From Segatella baroniae B14 (GTDB taxonomy: Bacteria; Bacteroidota; Bacteroidia; Bacteroidales; Bacteroidaceae): a DNA stretch of 64,000 nt. Made by a program: the position numbers and the translations under genes. Shown piece after piece: positions 34,659 through 43,132 of the stretch. Below the pieces are notes generated by a model that made no database searches, was not told where the DNA came from, and saw nothing but the letters and a program-made list of their open reading frames with translations. How positions within the stretch are numbered: the stretch's first letter is position 1; each line of letters opens with the position of its first letter. The stretch lies in the NCBI RefSeq assembly GCF_022024235.1, contig NZ_CP091799.1:7501-71500 (forward strand), written 5' to 3'.

Positions 34659-35303
34659 ATGAAAATATTTTTGGCTGATAAACAAGATATAACGCGCGCA
34701 GGCTTAAGCTATATCATTTCTGATATACCAGAATCTGTAACACAGTTCACTGAAGATAAAAGTGAATTGTTGGAGGCTCTTAAGCAAGAAGAAGATGCTG
34801 TAGTTATATTGGATTATACATTATTTGATATTAATGATGTCGAAGAGTTAGAGATTATTGGTGCTCGCTTTCCTAAAACCAAGTGGATTTTGTTTAGTGA
34901 AGATTTAAGCATCGACTTTGTCCGTCGTATTATCGCCTCTAGCTCTCAGTTCAGTGTGCTTCTTAAAGAGAGTTCTTTGCCGGAAATACATGAAGCTATA
35001 ATGTTTGCAATGCGTAATCATCGATATATTTGCCAGCGAATGACAGAAATGCTTCTCGTATCACGTGAGGTTACTCCTGAAAAAGAGCAAATAAATCTGA
35101 CAAAAACAGAAATAGAAATCCTCAAAGATATTGCTTTGGGTATGACCACAAAGGAAATTGCAGAAAAGCGTTTTTCAAGTTTCCATACCGTCAATACTCA
35201 CCGTAAAAATATTTTCCGAAAGTTAAATGTAAACAATGTACATGAAGCTACTAAATATGCATTGCGTGCGGGTTTGGTAGATTCTGCAGAATACTATATA
35301 TAA
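34659..35303 (+). CDS. LuxR/NarL-type response regulator, orphan
   Basis: A 214-residue regulator. The N-terminal receiver-like domain has the phosphoacceptor Asp52 in VVILDYTL and Lys in LLKE near residue 104, but the usual acidic pair after strand one reads ADK (Asp7-Lys8), so one Mg-binding acid is lost. The C-terminal LuxR helix-turn-helix spans about residues 150-205 (LTKTEIEILKDIALGMTTKE and FHTVNTHRKNIFRKL). No histidine kinase is adjacent. It may be phosphorylated by a distant kinase or act without phosphorylation. A hairpin follows the gene. Confidence 0.85.
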   Translation: MKIFLADKQDITRAGLSYIISDIPESVTQFTEDKSELLEALKQEEDAVVILDYTLFDINDVEELEIIGARFPKTKWILFSEDLSIDFVRRIIASSSQFSVLLKESSLPEIHEAIMFAMRNHRYICQRMTEMLLVSREVTPEKEQINLTKTEIEILKDIALGMTTKEIAEKRFSSFHTVNTHRKNIFRKLNVNNVHEATKYALRAGLVDSAEYYI

Positions 35304-35311
35304 ACAAAAAG

Positions 35312-35341
35312 GCTTGAAAATATCTCTCGACAGTTTCAAGC
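35312..35341 (+). terminator. terminator after the response regulator gene
   Basis: GCTTGAAA (35312-35319) pairs with TTTCAAGC (35334-35341), followed by TCTTGTTTT. A moderate 8-bp hairpin placed right after the stop codon. Confidence 0.55.
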
Positions 35342-35450
35342 TCTTGTTTTCTAACTAACTTATTATCAACTATTCATTACTCATTTTCCTAACGAGTGCA
35401 AAAGTACTTGATTTTTATCTAAATTGTATCCTGAAATAAAGAAAAATAAA

Positions 35451-35489
35451 CGTAAACGTTTGCGAATTAAGACTTTATTAGTATCTTTG
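35451..35489 (+). promoter_or_regulatory. promoter with LacI-type operator
   Basis: TATCTTTG (35482-35489) is the -7 box and TTTG (35459-35462) the -33 box, 19 bases apart. CGTAAACGTTTGCG (35451-35464) is a near-perfect palindrome of the LacI/PurR operator form CGnAAACGTTTnCG and covers the -33 box, so the downstream regulator probably represses itself. Confidence 0.75.
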
Positions 35490-35512
35490 CATAAATTATC
35501 AACTAAAGCATT

Positions 35513-36520
35513 ATGAAACAACACAGGACTTCCTTGAAAGACCTGGCAGATAAACTTGGGGTTAGTATAGCAACTGTATCTCGTGCATTGCGTAATTCGC
35601 ATGAGGTAGGTGAGGAAATGAAAGTTAAGGTTAAGGCTTTAGCTAAGGAGATGAATTATCGTCCGAATCCATTTGCTCAATCTCTTCGTAAAGAGGCACC
35701 TAAGGTTATAGGAGTTATTGTTCCGAATTTAGTTACCCATTATTTTGCTGCAGTACTCGATGGAATAGAAGATTTCGCTCGTCGTAAAGGGTATTCTGTA
35801 CTAAGTGCCAATAGTCATGAAGACCATGAACGTGAGGCGCAAGCTATCGAGAATTTTTTGGATATGCATGTAGAGGGGATAATTGTTTGTTTAGCTCAGG
35901 ATACTGTTGACTTTTCTCCTTTTCTTAAATTAAAGGAAGTAGGTGTTCCTTTGGTATTCTTTGCTCGTACTTGTCTTGATGATCAGTTCTCTCATGTTAT
36001 TGGCAATGGTGATGTTGCAGCATATGATGCAACAATTCATATGATAGATTCTGGTGCCAAGAGAGTGGCTTTTATAGGTGGTCCTAATAACCTGAATATG
36101 GTAAAGCGTCGTAAGCATGGCTATTTACAAGCACTGCGAGATCGAAATATTCCTATAGAACGTGAATTGGTGGCTTGCGATAAAATAGACTTTGAGGTAG
36201 CACGGGCTAATACGATTAGGGTTCTTGAGAATGCTCATCCTGATGCGATTCTAGCTTTTAATGATATTATCACTTATGCTGCGTTTGATGCTATAAAGGC
36301 AAAAGGATTACGTATTCCTAATGATGTGGCAATTATTGGATTTACAGATGGTGATACGGCTGCCTTTGTAACGCCACGCTTGTCTGTTATCATGGATCAG
36401 GCACATGAGCAGGGTTCAAAAGCTTGTGAACTGTTGATGAGGGGTATTATGGGTGATACACATGTATATAAAGAAGTCGTTCCAATGATTTTAAAGATTC
36501 GAGAGTCTAGTAAAAAATAA
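35513..36520 (+). CDS. LacI/PurR-family transcriptional regulator
   Basis: A 335-residue repressor. The N-terminal helix-turn-helix LKDLADKLGVSIATVSRALR lies at residues 8-27, followed by hinge-helix sequence NYRPNPFAQSLR, then a type I periplasmic-binding-protein sensor domain with GVIVPNLVTHYFAAVLDGIE near residue 67. The effector is unknown; LacI members of this type sense sugars or purines. An operator of the classical LacI form lies inside its own promoter. No sugar-use genes are next to it in this window. Confidence 0.88.
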   Translation: MKQHRTSLKDLADKLGVSIATVSRALRNSHEVGEEMKVKVKALAKEMNYRPNPFAQSLRKEAPKVIGVIVPNLVTHYFAAVLDGIEDFARRKGYSVLSANSHEDHEREAQAIENFLDMHVEGIIVCLAQDTVDFSPFLKLKEVGVPLVFFARTCLDDQFSHVIGNGDVAAYDATIHMIDSGAKRVAFIGGPNNLNMVKRRKHGYLQALRDRNIPIERELVACDKIDFEVARANTIRVLENAHPDAILAFNDIITYAAFDAIKAKGLRIPNDVAIIGFTDGDTAAFVTPRLSVIMDQAHEQGSKACELLMRGIMGDTHVYKEVVPMILKIRESSKK

Positions 36521-36664
36521 TCACCCAAGTTTATCATGCGTATTTGAATTTGGTTGAGACATGAGTTGTCTTGGGAGCTCCTTATTTGCATGGCTTTATA
36601 TCTATCTGAATGTCAATACGTTATCCATTTTGTATTTGTCACTTTGTAGGTGCTAGACCTAAGT

Positions 36665-36752
36665 ATAGTGTTTACGACTTAAAAGTATGATGTTTACGAC
36701 TTAAAAACATAGTGTTTATGCAGTAAAAACATCATGTTAATCAGTTCAAGTA
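36665..36752. repeat. four tandem imperfect 22-bp units
   Basis: Units 36665-36686, 36687-36708, 36709-36730 and 36731-36752 are exactly 22 bases each. Units 1 and 2 share TGTTTACGACTTAAAA; unit 3 keeps AGTGTTTA and GTAAAAAC; unit 4 is more diverged (ATCATGTTAATCAGTTCAAG). Two turns of the helix per unit would place each motif on the same DNA face, but no binding protein is known. Confidence 0.7.
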
Positions 36753-36865
36753 TATATTTTTATCCATCATAGGCAATAGTTTTAATCATTAATATCGTGC
36801 AATCGTTTGTCTACGTTTTTGTGCGATTTTTTTTATTTAGGCTGATTATCTTTTCTTTTTCGTTG

Positions 36866-36873
36866 TATCTTTG
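36866..36873 (+). promoter_or_regulatory. possible -7 box without a downstream gene
   Basis: TATCTTTG followed by C, about 45 bases before the hairpin at 36920-36953. No clear -33 box. Any transcript would be about 75 bases long. Confidence 0.3.
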
Positions 36874-36919
36874 CATGTATAAAAAGGAGACTTTTTTGTT
36901 GATATTAGTGAGTAAAGTA

Positions 36920-36953
36920 AAAGCCTGATTGCAATTTTTTGTAATCAGGCTTT
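36920..36953. terminator. terminator after the amino acid symporter gene
   Basis: Arms 36920-36934 and 36939-36953 form a 15-bp stem with a TTTT loop and one G-T pair. On minus it is followed by TTTACTTTAC, fitting the symporter gene that ends at 36958. Confidence 0.8.
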
Positions 36954-36957
36954 GTGC

Positions 36958-38313
36958 TTATTCTTCCATGTCTTGATCAAGATTTCCTTTCCATAGATAT
37001 TTTCTAGTTTCTTGTACTAAAACACCGTTTAGACACAGTAATGAAACTAAGTTTGGTATTGCCATCAGAGCATTCATACAGTCTGCTATATTCCATACGA
37101 TGCTGAGATTAGCTATACTTCCAAAAAATGTAGCAGTAATGTATAATATGCGATAAGCAAGCATCCATTTCCTTCCTTTTAAGTATTCCATAGCCCTTTC
37201 TCCATAGTAGCTCCATCCAAGTATTGTACTAAAAGCAAAGGTAAGAAGGCCAAAACTAAGTAGAGGAGAGCCTATATAAGGTATTTTGCTAAAAGCTATT
37301 TTGGTTAAAGTGGCACCATCGCTATAGTTCATGTCAGGATAAGCGATAATACTACTTACAATGACTATACCTGTTAGTGCACATATTACAACAGTATCCC
37401 AAAAAGTTCCGGTAGAAGAGACGAGTGCCTGGCGAACCGGATTTCGGGTCTGAGCTGCTGCAGCTACGATAGGTGCAGAACCTAATCCGGATTCATTAGA
37501 AAAAAGACCTCTGGCGATACCAAATCTTGCTGCCATCATCACGCTTGCACCTACAAATCCTCCTCCGGCAGCCTGAGGATTAAAAGCTGATATGACAATC
37601 AGTTGTATTGCCGGAACGATGTAGTGTACATTTACGAATAGAATATATATACAGCCTAATACATAGAAAAGAGCCATAAAAGGGACTAATATTTGGCATA
37701 CTTTTGCAATACTTTTTACACCTCCCAATAACACAAAAGCAGTGAGGGTGCAAACGATAGCTCCTGTAATGATAGGAGATATATTATAAGTCTCTGTCGC
37801 TATGGTAGCGATAGCATTGGCTTGTACCGTGTTTCCGATACCAAAAGCTGCTATTGCTGTAAAAATGCTGAACAGTATGGCCAGCCATTTCCATCCAAGT
37901 CCTTTTTCTAAAGCATACATAGGACCTCCTAACATTTCGCCACGTTCTGTGATGGTTCTATATTTTATAGCTAAGAGTCCTTCTGAATATTTTGTGGCTA
38001 TGCCAAATACACCCGTAAGCCAACACCATAGGACCGCCCCCGGACCTCCTAAGGCTATTGCGGTCGCTACTCCAATGATGTTTCCTGTTCCGATGGTTGC
38101 TGCAAGAGCTGTTGCTAAAGCTCCGAATTGTGAAACATCTCCATGGGCAGATTTATCATGTTTAAAGGATAATTTTATTGCGGTGAAAATCTTGCGTTGT
38201 GGAATGCGAAGGCGGATGGTAAGGAATATATGAGTACCTAATAATAGGATAATCATAAGCCATCCCCATAACAGTCCACTTAATTCAGAGAATAAATTAT
38301 TAAGTAGTTCCAT
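36958..38313 (-). CDS. AGCS-family sodium:alanine/glycine symporter
   Basis: A 451-residue inner-membrane symporter that imports small amino acids with sodium. About eleven helices are visible. Family features include ATALAATIGTGNIIGVATAI near residue 67, GGPGAVLWCWLTG near 89, and GLFSNESGLGSAPIVAAAAQ near 270. It matches AlsT/AgcS-type proteins in length. Substrate among Ala, Gly and Gln is not determinable from sequence. It is six bases after the first DUF4230 gene and probably shares its transcript, ending at the strong hairpin 36920-36953. Confidence 0.9.
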   Translation of the reverse strand: MELLNNLFSELSGLLWGWLMIILLLGTHIFLTIRLRIPQRKIFTAIKLSFKHDKSAHGDVSQFGALATALAATIGTGNIIGVATAIALGGPGAVLWCWLTGVFGIATKYSEGLLAIKYRTITERGEMLGGPMYALEKGLGWKWLAILFSIFTAIAAFGIGNTVQANAIATIATETYNISPIITGAIVCTLTAFVLLGGVKSIAKVCQILVPFMALFYVLGCIYILFVNVHYIVPAIQLIVISAFNPQAAGGGFVGASVMMAARFGIARGLFSNESGLGSAPIVAAAAQTRNPVRQALVSSTGTFWDTVVICALTGIVIVSSIIAYPDMNYSDGATLTKIAFSKIPYIGSPLLSFGLLTFAFSTILGWSYYGERAMEYLKGRKWMLAYRILYITATFFGSIANLSIVWNIADCMNALMAIPNLVSLLCLNGVLVQETRKYLWKGNLDQDMEE

Positions 38314-38319
38314 ACCTTT

Positions 38320-38946
38320 TTATTTAGTAGATTTTATTTTAATCTTAATTTTTTCGTATCCCATTGATTTTAGGAGCTGATGAAATTGTTGTGTTGCATT
38401 ATTGGCAGCTGATTTGATATTTTGAGGTGTCATGCATCTGTTCAACATTTTCTTATAGGCTTTCTGATATAATAGTTCTCTATCTTGATCTTGCCAATCT
38501 CCTTTTTCGAGAAAAGATTTCGTCTTTGCTTCGTCAATGAAGTTTTTATCCAACAATTTTATAGCTGGTAGTGTACAGATGATAGAATCTCCCTTCGTAA
38601 CAATCCAGTCATGTGGAGCTTCTTGCAAGTCAATACCTAATCTTAGAGTTCCATAGTATATTTTTGTGAGTTGACTGTCAGTAAAGAACCCTTTTTTGAT
38701 GGTGTCTATGAGTTCTTCATCATGAATAGTGAGAAATTCCCATTCTCCAATACTTTCGATAGAGCGTATTTGAGTAGGCGTAATATCGATATTTTTATTT
38801 TCTTCGATATGTACTTCACTTTTCCTGAACTGCAAAGTAAGATAGAAGACAAGACCTCCGATGAGGACAATAGATAGTATAGCCAACCAGGCAGAAAAGG
38901 GTATGTATCTGAGAATGTTTTTTAATCTTTTATTTTGCTTCTCCAT
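38320..38946 (-). CDS. DUF4230 protein with N-terminal membrane anchor
   Basis: A 208-residue protein with a single transmembrane helix at about residues 17-35 and an exported domain. It shares its layout with the next gene upstream: a VHIEENKNIDI start, a SFTDSQLTKIYYG-like middle and a final QFHQLLKSMGYEKIKIKIK, which suggests a DUF4230 domain. Function is unknown. It overlaps the upstream paralogue by 17 bases, so translation is probably coupled. The signal anchor is uncleaved here whereas the paralogue is a lipoprotein. Confidence 0.7.
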   Translation of the reverse strand: MEKQNKRLKNILRYIPFSAWLAILSIVLIGGLVFYLTLQFRKSEVHIEENKNIDITPTQIRSIESIGEWEFLTIHDEELIDTIKKGFFTDSQLTKIYYGTLRLGIDLQEAPHDWIVTKGDSIICTLPAIKLLDKNFIDEAKTKSFLEKGDWQDQDRELLYQKAYKKMLNRCMTPQNIKSAANNATQQFHQLLKSMGYEKIKIKIKSTK

Positions 38947-39610
38947 TTTCTACAGTTGATTTATCTATTAATATTTGGATATCGTGAAGAGTAAATTGTT
39001 TCCTGAATGTAATTTTGATATCGCTCTCTTGATATCCCATTCTTTGAATCATAGGTATAAGTATCTTGGCAGCGCTTTCTTGTGCAGACGAGATTATACC
39101 TTGTTCAGGTATTTGTTTGATGATTTGTGCTCTTCCTTGTTGTTCAAACTGACTTAATTCAGCATCAGTAAAGTTACTTCTCATGAAAGCAACTTGTTTT
39201 TTTATTTCTTGATGATTGATTTTTGAACTAGTAAGTATGATTTTGGGATCAGGTAATATAATCTCAATTTTTGTTCCTTTTTTAGTAATATTCCTGTTTG
39301 TAAAATGGCTAAAATCTATATATGCCTTTAGTGTAGCATCTAGGGGAATGGCTATTTTTCTTTCACTAGCAGGAAGTGTGATGTCTATATCTTGTCCTAA
39401 AAAAGAGCCTTTTATTTTCTTATCATCTTCATGAGTTATAATCTTGTGCACATGAACTTCAGTCGTATAAAGTCTGCTGCATTTTTGAATAAGCATGACG
39501 ATATTGGGTATTGTATCTTTTACAGTATCAGAAGATTTTGATTTCTGCGGATTATTACATGAAACCAGTACTGTAAGCAATAGCAGTATATATAAGGTGC
39601 TAATTCTCAT
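38930..39610 (-). CDS. DUF4230 lipoprotein
   Basis: A 226-residue lipoprotein. The signal peptide ends TVLVSCNN, giving a lipid-modified Cys at about residue 19. The body is a DUF4230 domain (about residues 35-220): LYTTEVHVHKIITHEDDKK, then a DITLPASERKIAIPLDATLK strand region and the ILPDPKI motif near 118. It is a diverged relative of the next gene, which it overlaps by 17 bases. Function of the family is unknown. It has its own -7 box and leads a three-gene run ending with the symporter. Confidence 0.75.
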   Translation of the reverse strand: MRISTLYILLLLTVLVSCNNPQKSKSSDTVKDTIPNIVMLIQKCSRLYTTEVHVHKIITHEDDKKIKGSFLGQDIDITLPASERKIAIPLDATLKAYIDFSHFTNRNITKKGTKIEIILPDPKIILTSSKINHQEIKKQVAFMRSNFTDAELSQFEQQGRAQIIKQIPEQGIISSAQESAAKILIPMIQRMGYQESDIKITFRKQFTLHDIQILIDKSTVENGEAK

Positions 39611-39633
39611 CCTAAAATCTTTTGTTTTGCTGG

Positions 39634-39641
39634 CAAAGATA
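39634..39641 (-). promoter_or_regulatory. -7 box of the DUF4230-DUF4230-symporter run
   Basis: TATCTTTG on minus (39641..39634) followed by C, 23 bases before the start at 39610. Confidence 0.65.
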
Positions 39642-39681
39642 ATAAATTTTAGTGATATTCTTTTATTACAGTCTTTTTTAT

Positions 39682-39689
39682 TATCTTTG
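39682..39689 (+). promoter_or_regulatory. -7 box of the 39711 lipoprotein gene
   Basis: TATCTTTG, 21 bases before the ATG, with no clear -33 box; it diverges from the DUF4230 promoter 40 bases to the left. Confidence 0.6.
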
Positions 39690-39710
39690 TATCCGTAAAA
39701 TTTTTGCGCG

Positions 39711-40292
39711 ATGAAAAAGATTTTCTGTTACTTTATGATTGGTTTAGCCGTGGTAAACATTTCTTCTTGTCATGAGAAGAAAGAAAAAAATATTATTATC
39801 ACGCATAAGCCTGTGGTAAAGGCTCCTGCCCGTACACAAAAGATGAGTAACTATGCTCAGTCACGTAAAGTACAATGGTTAGGGCAAGAATATACTGTAC
39901 AATATGAACGTCAGGCAGATACCAAGCTTGGTATTGTTCGAGTTGATGATCATACTAAGTACTATGATAATCGTGTAACGGTTAGGGTATTGCGTTCAGA
40001 TGGAACAGAATTTTTTCATCGCTCATTTGTTAAGAGCGACTTCTCGCCATATATTGATGACGATATGGCTAAGAGAAGTGCTTTGTTAGGTGTTATTTTT
40101 GTTGAAGCAAAAGGCGATGTATTAAGGTTTGCTGCTAGTGTAGGTTCACCTGATGCTAATAGTGATGAATATGTACCATTAATAGTCCAAGTATCCCGTA
40201 TGGGTAATGTTTCCATTAATAAAGATACTCAAATGGATACTAATAATATGACAGAAGCCCCATCCGATGATGAGGATGAGGCTTCAGAATAA
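39711..40292 (+). CDS. hypothetical lipoprotein (DUF4738-like)
   Basis: A 193-residue predicted lipoprotein: signal MKKIFCYFMIGLAVVNISSC with Cys20 as lipid site, then a charged linker and a compact domain with EYTVQYERQADTKLGIVRVD and a beta-rich middle (TVRVLRSDGTEFFHRSFVKS). The C-terminus is acidic (EAPSDDEDEASE). It resembles the Bacteroidales DUF4738 lipoproteins, a family of unknown role; that label is from memory and tentative. It has its own -7 box and is tail-to-tail with the next gene. Confidence 0.6.
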   Translation: MKKIFCYFMIGLAVVNISSCHEKKEKNIIITHKPVVKAPARTQKMSNYAQSRKVQWLGQEYTVQYERQADTKLGIVRVDDHTKYYDNRVTVRVLRSDGTEFFHRSFVKSDFSPYIDDDMAKRSALLGVIFVEAKGDVLRFAASVGSPDANSDEYVPLIVQVSRMGNVSINKDTQMDTNNMTEAPSDDEDEASE

Positions 40293-40309
40293 TATATGTG
40301 ATATATATT

Positions 40310-40690
40310 TTATTTCATCAGTTTTCTATATTCTGGTTCGAAACTCTTAGGACATCTACTAATCATGAGTAGGTTGAGTAGACAGTTTGCAGCTATTTCA
40401 GTGTCATTAAGATCTACTCCTTTTTCTTTTTTTATTTCTTTACCAATAACGACTTCCCAAGGACCTTCAAAATTCTTGTCGTCAGAACCATAAAACATTT
40501 CATTTGTGTCAGGGTCGTTCATGACTTCATATCTAATAACCTTTTTGCTTGCTATTGGTTTGAGCTCACAAGCAAGCTGAAATGCCTTTTCATAAACGTC
40601 TCTATGCAGGTTTGCATTAGGAAACATGTTATTAATTTCAGGAAAGAGTTCTTTAAACTCAAAGGCCTGTAATAGCTGGTATAGTTTCAT
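40310..40690 (-). CDS. conserved hypothetical cytoplasmic protein
   Basis: A 126-residue soluble protein without signal peptide or membrane helix. It has an acidic, mixed helix and strand composition with NDPDTNEMFYGSDDKNFEGP in the middle and no motif I recognise. It lies 15 bases downstream of ribH on the same strand, which suggests co-transcription with the TPR protein and ribH. No function is proposed. Confidence 0.65.
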   Translation of the reverse strand: MKLYQLLQAFEFKELFPEINNMFPNANLHRDVYEKAFQLACELKPIASKKVIRYEVMNDPDTNEMFYGSDDKNFEGPWEVVIGKEIKKEKGVDLNDTEIAANCLLNLLMISRCPKSFEPEYRKLMK

Positions 40691-40705
40691 GTTGGAATAT
40701 AAACT

Positions 40706-41182
40706 TTAGAATTTTGCCATTTTAATTGCATCAATAGCACATTCATCACCTTTGTTACCTAGCTTACCACCACTTCTATCTTTAGCCTGTTGAAGGTCAT
40801 TTGTGGTAAGAAGTCCATAGATAACAGGTATTTCCTGTGTAGCGTTAAGTCTTGCTATGCCGTAAGTAACCCCTTCACAGATGTAATCAAAATGAGGTGT
40901 TTCACCACGAATTACACTTCCAAGGATAATAACGGCATCATATCCGCCATTTAAAACCATTTGGTGAGCGCCATAGATGAGTTCAAAACTTCCTGGAACA
41001 GTTTTGATATGTATGTTTTCTTCGAGTGCACCATGTTTCTGCAGAGTAGAAACTGCGCCCTGTAGGAGGGCGCCTGTTATCTCTTGATTCCATTCTGCAA
41101 CTACAATGCCAAAGCACATGTTGCTAGCATCTGGAATTTTGTTAATATCGTATTCTGATAGATTATGAAGTGCTGTAGCCAT
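40706..41182 (-). CDS. ribH: 6,7-dimethyl-8-ribityllumazine synthase
   Basis: Penultimate step of riboflavin synthesis, condensing the pyrimidine with dihydroxybutanone phosphate; forms icosahedral or pentameric assemblies. Motifs fit the family: [51 protein letters not shown] with the catalytic His near residue 88, and [20 protein letters not shown]. The frame opens with TTG at 41215, but ATG 41182 (MATALHNL) lies one base after the upstream gene stop and is preferred, giving 158 residues. Other rib genes are not in the window. Confidence 0.92.
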   Translation of the reverse strand: MATALHNLSEYDINKIPDASNMCFGIVVAEWNQEITGALLQGAVSTLQKHGALEENIHIKTVPGSFELIYGAHQMVLNGGYDAVIILGSVIRGETPHFDYICEGVTYGIARLNATQEIPVIYGLLTTNDLQQAKDRSGGKLGNKGDECAIDAIKMAKF

Positions 41183-41183
41183 T

Positions 41184-41885
41184 TTACTTTGTAGCTCTTT
41201 CGATATATTTATCAATTTCTGCAGACTGTACGAGTGCAGAATTTAAGTAATTCTTTTTAATATCTTGGTAGATTTCAAGTGCTTCTTCCTGTTTGTTTTG
41301 GCTTTCAAGAATTTCACCGGCTTTCAAAAGGAATGTAGGTGATAAGCTATTGTTTACACCATCTGCAGCTTTACTATCAGCCATCTTGGCAGCTTTCTTA
41401 AAGCTATCAATTGCTTTGTCTAATTGGTTGTTGTGTGCATAAACATCACCTAAAGCAGCGATAGCAGCAGGACTTACCATTTGATCATCTTGTGCATCGT
41501 AATTCTCTAGATATTTTTGAGCTTCAGCCCATTTGCCAAGGTTGGCTTCGCATAAACCTGCATATAGATTAGCAAGATTAGCAGCATCTGTACCACTATA
41601 GTCTTCAGCTATTTTAGCAAAACCTGCGTAGTTTGCACCATCTCCGTTAAGGGCCTTGTCAAACATTTCTTGGCCAAAGTATTCTTGTCCTTTACCAAGT
41701 GCTGTACTTGCTTTTTCCTCACGTGGACCTACGATGTAAGCATTGTAGGCAAAGATACCAAGGATAACTACGATAATAGCTGCAATTGCAACGAAAATGG
41801 CCTTTTTGTTTTTCTCGATAAAGGCCTGTGAACTGTTGAGTGACTCATTCATCTCCTGAGCACCCATTTCCATATTGTCTGCCAT
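41184..41885 (-). CDS. membrane-anchored tetratricopeptide repeat protein
   Basis: A 233-residue protein with a short cytoplasmic N-terminus, one transmembrane helix at about residues 28-50 ([20 protein letters not shown]), and a periplasmic TPR region. TPR units are visible at about residues 105-125, 140-165 and 190-215 ([20 protein letters not shown] is one). It resembles YfgM-type proteins that hold periplasmic partners near the secretion machinery; this comparison rests on architecture only. It leads a run with ribH and the hypothetical gene. Confidence 0.75.
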   Translation of the reverse strand: MADNMEMGAQEMNESLNSSQAFIEKNKKAIFVAIAAIIVVILGIFAYNAYIVGPREEKASTALGKGQEYFGQEMFDKALNGDGANYAGFAKIAEDYSGTDAANLANLYAGLCEANLGKWAEAQKYLENYDAQDDQMVSPAAIAALGDVYAHNNQLDKAIDSFKKAAKMADSKAADGVNNSLSPTFLLKAGEILESQNKQEEALEIYQDIKKNYLNSALVQSAEIDKYIERATK

Positions 41886-41922
41886 GTATTTAGTTGTTTT
41901 TATTATTCATATATTAGCGTGG

Positions 41923-41930
41923 CAAAATTA
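41923..41930 (-). promoter_or_regulatory. -7 box of the TPR-ribH run
   Basis: TAATTTTG on minus (41930..41923) followed by CC, 37 bases before the start. Confidence 0.6.
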
Positions 41931-41994
41931 ATGAATTTATCCCACATATTGAAATTTATCACTTACTTTTTTCTCTTTTTCCATTGATTTACAT

Positions 41995-42002
41995 TACTTT
42001 TG
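41995..42002 (+). promoter_or_regulatory. -7 box of the recF-DUF721 unit
   Basis: TACTTTTG followed by C, 23 bases before the recF ATG. Confidence 0.65.
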
Positions 42003-42025
42003 CAACCTAAAGATAGTATCACATT

Positions 42026-43131
42026 ATGGTTTTAAATAATATTTCAGTAATCAATTATAAGAATATTAGGACAGCAGATCTTGTTCTTTCTCCTAAAATT
42101 AATTGTTTTATCGGACAAAATGGAGTAGGTAAAACAAACTTACTTGATGCCGTATATTATCTTTCTTTTTGTCATAGTGCATATAATCCTATGGATTCGC
42201 AATGTATTACGCACGATGAGGACTTCTTTGTTCTTGAAGGAAATTATTCTACGGACAATGGAGACTCTGAAAATATTTATTGTGGTATGAAGCGTGGTAC
42301 CAAAAAGCATTTTAAGCGTAACAAAAAAGAATACAAGCGTTTATCCCAGCATATTGGATTGATTCCTCTTATTTTTATTTCTCCTTCAGATTCTTTTTTG
42401 ATCGAAGGGGGAGTGAGGGGCGCCGCAAGTTGATGGATGTTGTCATCTCACAATATGACAATACTTATATGGATGCGTTGAATAATTACAATAAGGCGTT
42501 GCAGCAGCGTAATGCTTTGCTGAAAATGGAGGACGAACCAGATGTTTCTCTTCTTGATATTTGGGAGCATGAAATGGCAGAACAGGGTACTCTGATTTAT
42601 CAAAAACGTGATGACTTTGTCAATAAATTGGTTCCTGTTTTTCAAGAGATTTATAGGAAGATCTCGGGCGATCGTGAAACGGTGAGTCTTCGATATGTTT
42701 CTCATGGTCAGCGAGGTGATTTGTATGATGTTATTAGTCGTGATCGCTTTAAAGATCGTGCTGTTGGATATTCTCTTCATGGCGTTCATCGTGATGATTT
42801 GGAAATGCTTATTGGTGATTATCAGATGAAGCGTGAAGGTAGTCAGGGGCAGAATAAAACATTTGTACTGGCTTTGAAATTAGCTCAATTTGATTTCTTG
42901 AAACGTACAGCTTCTGGGACTACTCCTTTACTATTGCTTGATGATATTTTTGATAAATTAGATGCAGATCGGGTTGAGCAGATTGTTAATCTCGTTTCAA
43001 GCAATAATTATGGGCAAATTTTTATAACAGACACGAACAGAGATCATTTAGATCGTATTTTGAAACATAGTAACAATGTTTATAAAATTTTCTCTGTCGA
43101 AAACGGTGAAATTACTCAAAGAAACGCATAA
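42026..43131 (+). pseudogene. recF: recF, interrupted by one frameshift
   Basis: RecF loads RecA at gaps with RecO and RecR. The first frame gives Walker A GQNGVGKTNLLDAV at about residue 29 and runs correctly to SPSDSFLIEGG, then goes out of frame and stops at 42433. From 42433 the second frame continues MDVVISQYDNTYMDALNNYN, with signature SQGQNKTFVLALK and Walker B LLLLDDIFDKLD. The two parts together give the normal ~368 residues. Inserting one base between 42407 and 42420, a G-rich stretch, restores EGGSEGRRKLMDV. So there is a one-base deletion, real or an assembly error. Confidence 0.85.
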
Positions 43132-43132
43132 T

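Larger units (their letters stand above)
36521..36957. other. intergenic region with tandem 22-base repeats
   Basis: 437 bases with no convincing protein gene. It holds four tandem 22-base units (36665-36752), a possible plus-strand -7 box TATCTTTG at 36866-36873 and the terminator hairpin at 36920-36953. A short frame from ATG 36875 is judged not real because it begins within about two bases of the -7 box. Confidence 0.6.

Noticed and set aside
36665..36752. Could the 22-base units be a CRISPR array?
   Set aside because: Units are contiguous with no spacers, imperfect, and no cas genes are in the window.
36875..36928. 17-codon frame from ATG 36875 that ends inside the terminator hairpin, like an attenuator leader peptide
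   Set aside because: The ATG lies directly after the -7 box, before the expected transcript start, so it would not be in the mRNA.
42026..43131. Two separate genes rather than a broken recF
   Set aside because: Walker A is in one part and the signature and Walker B in the other, and one inserted base gives a full-length RecF.
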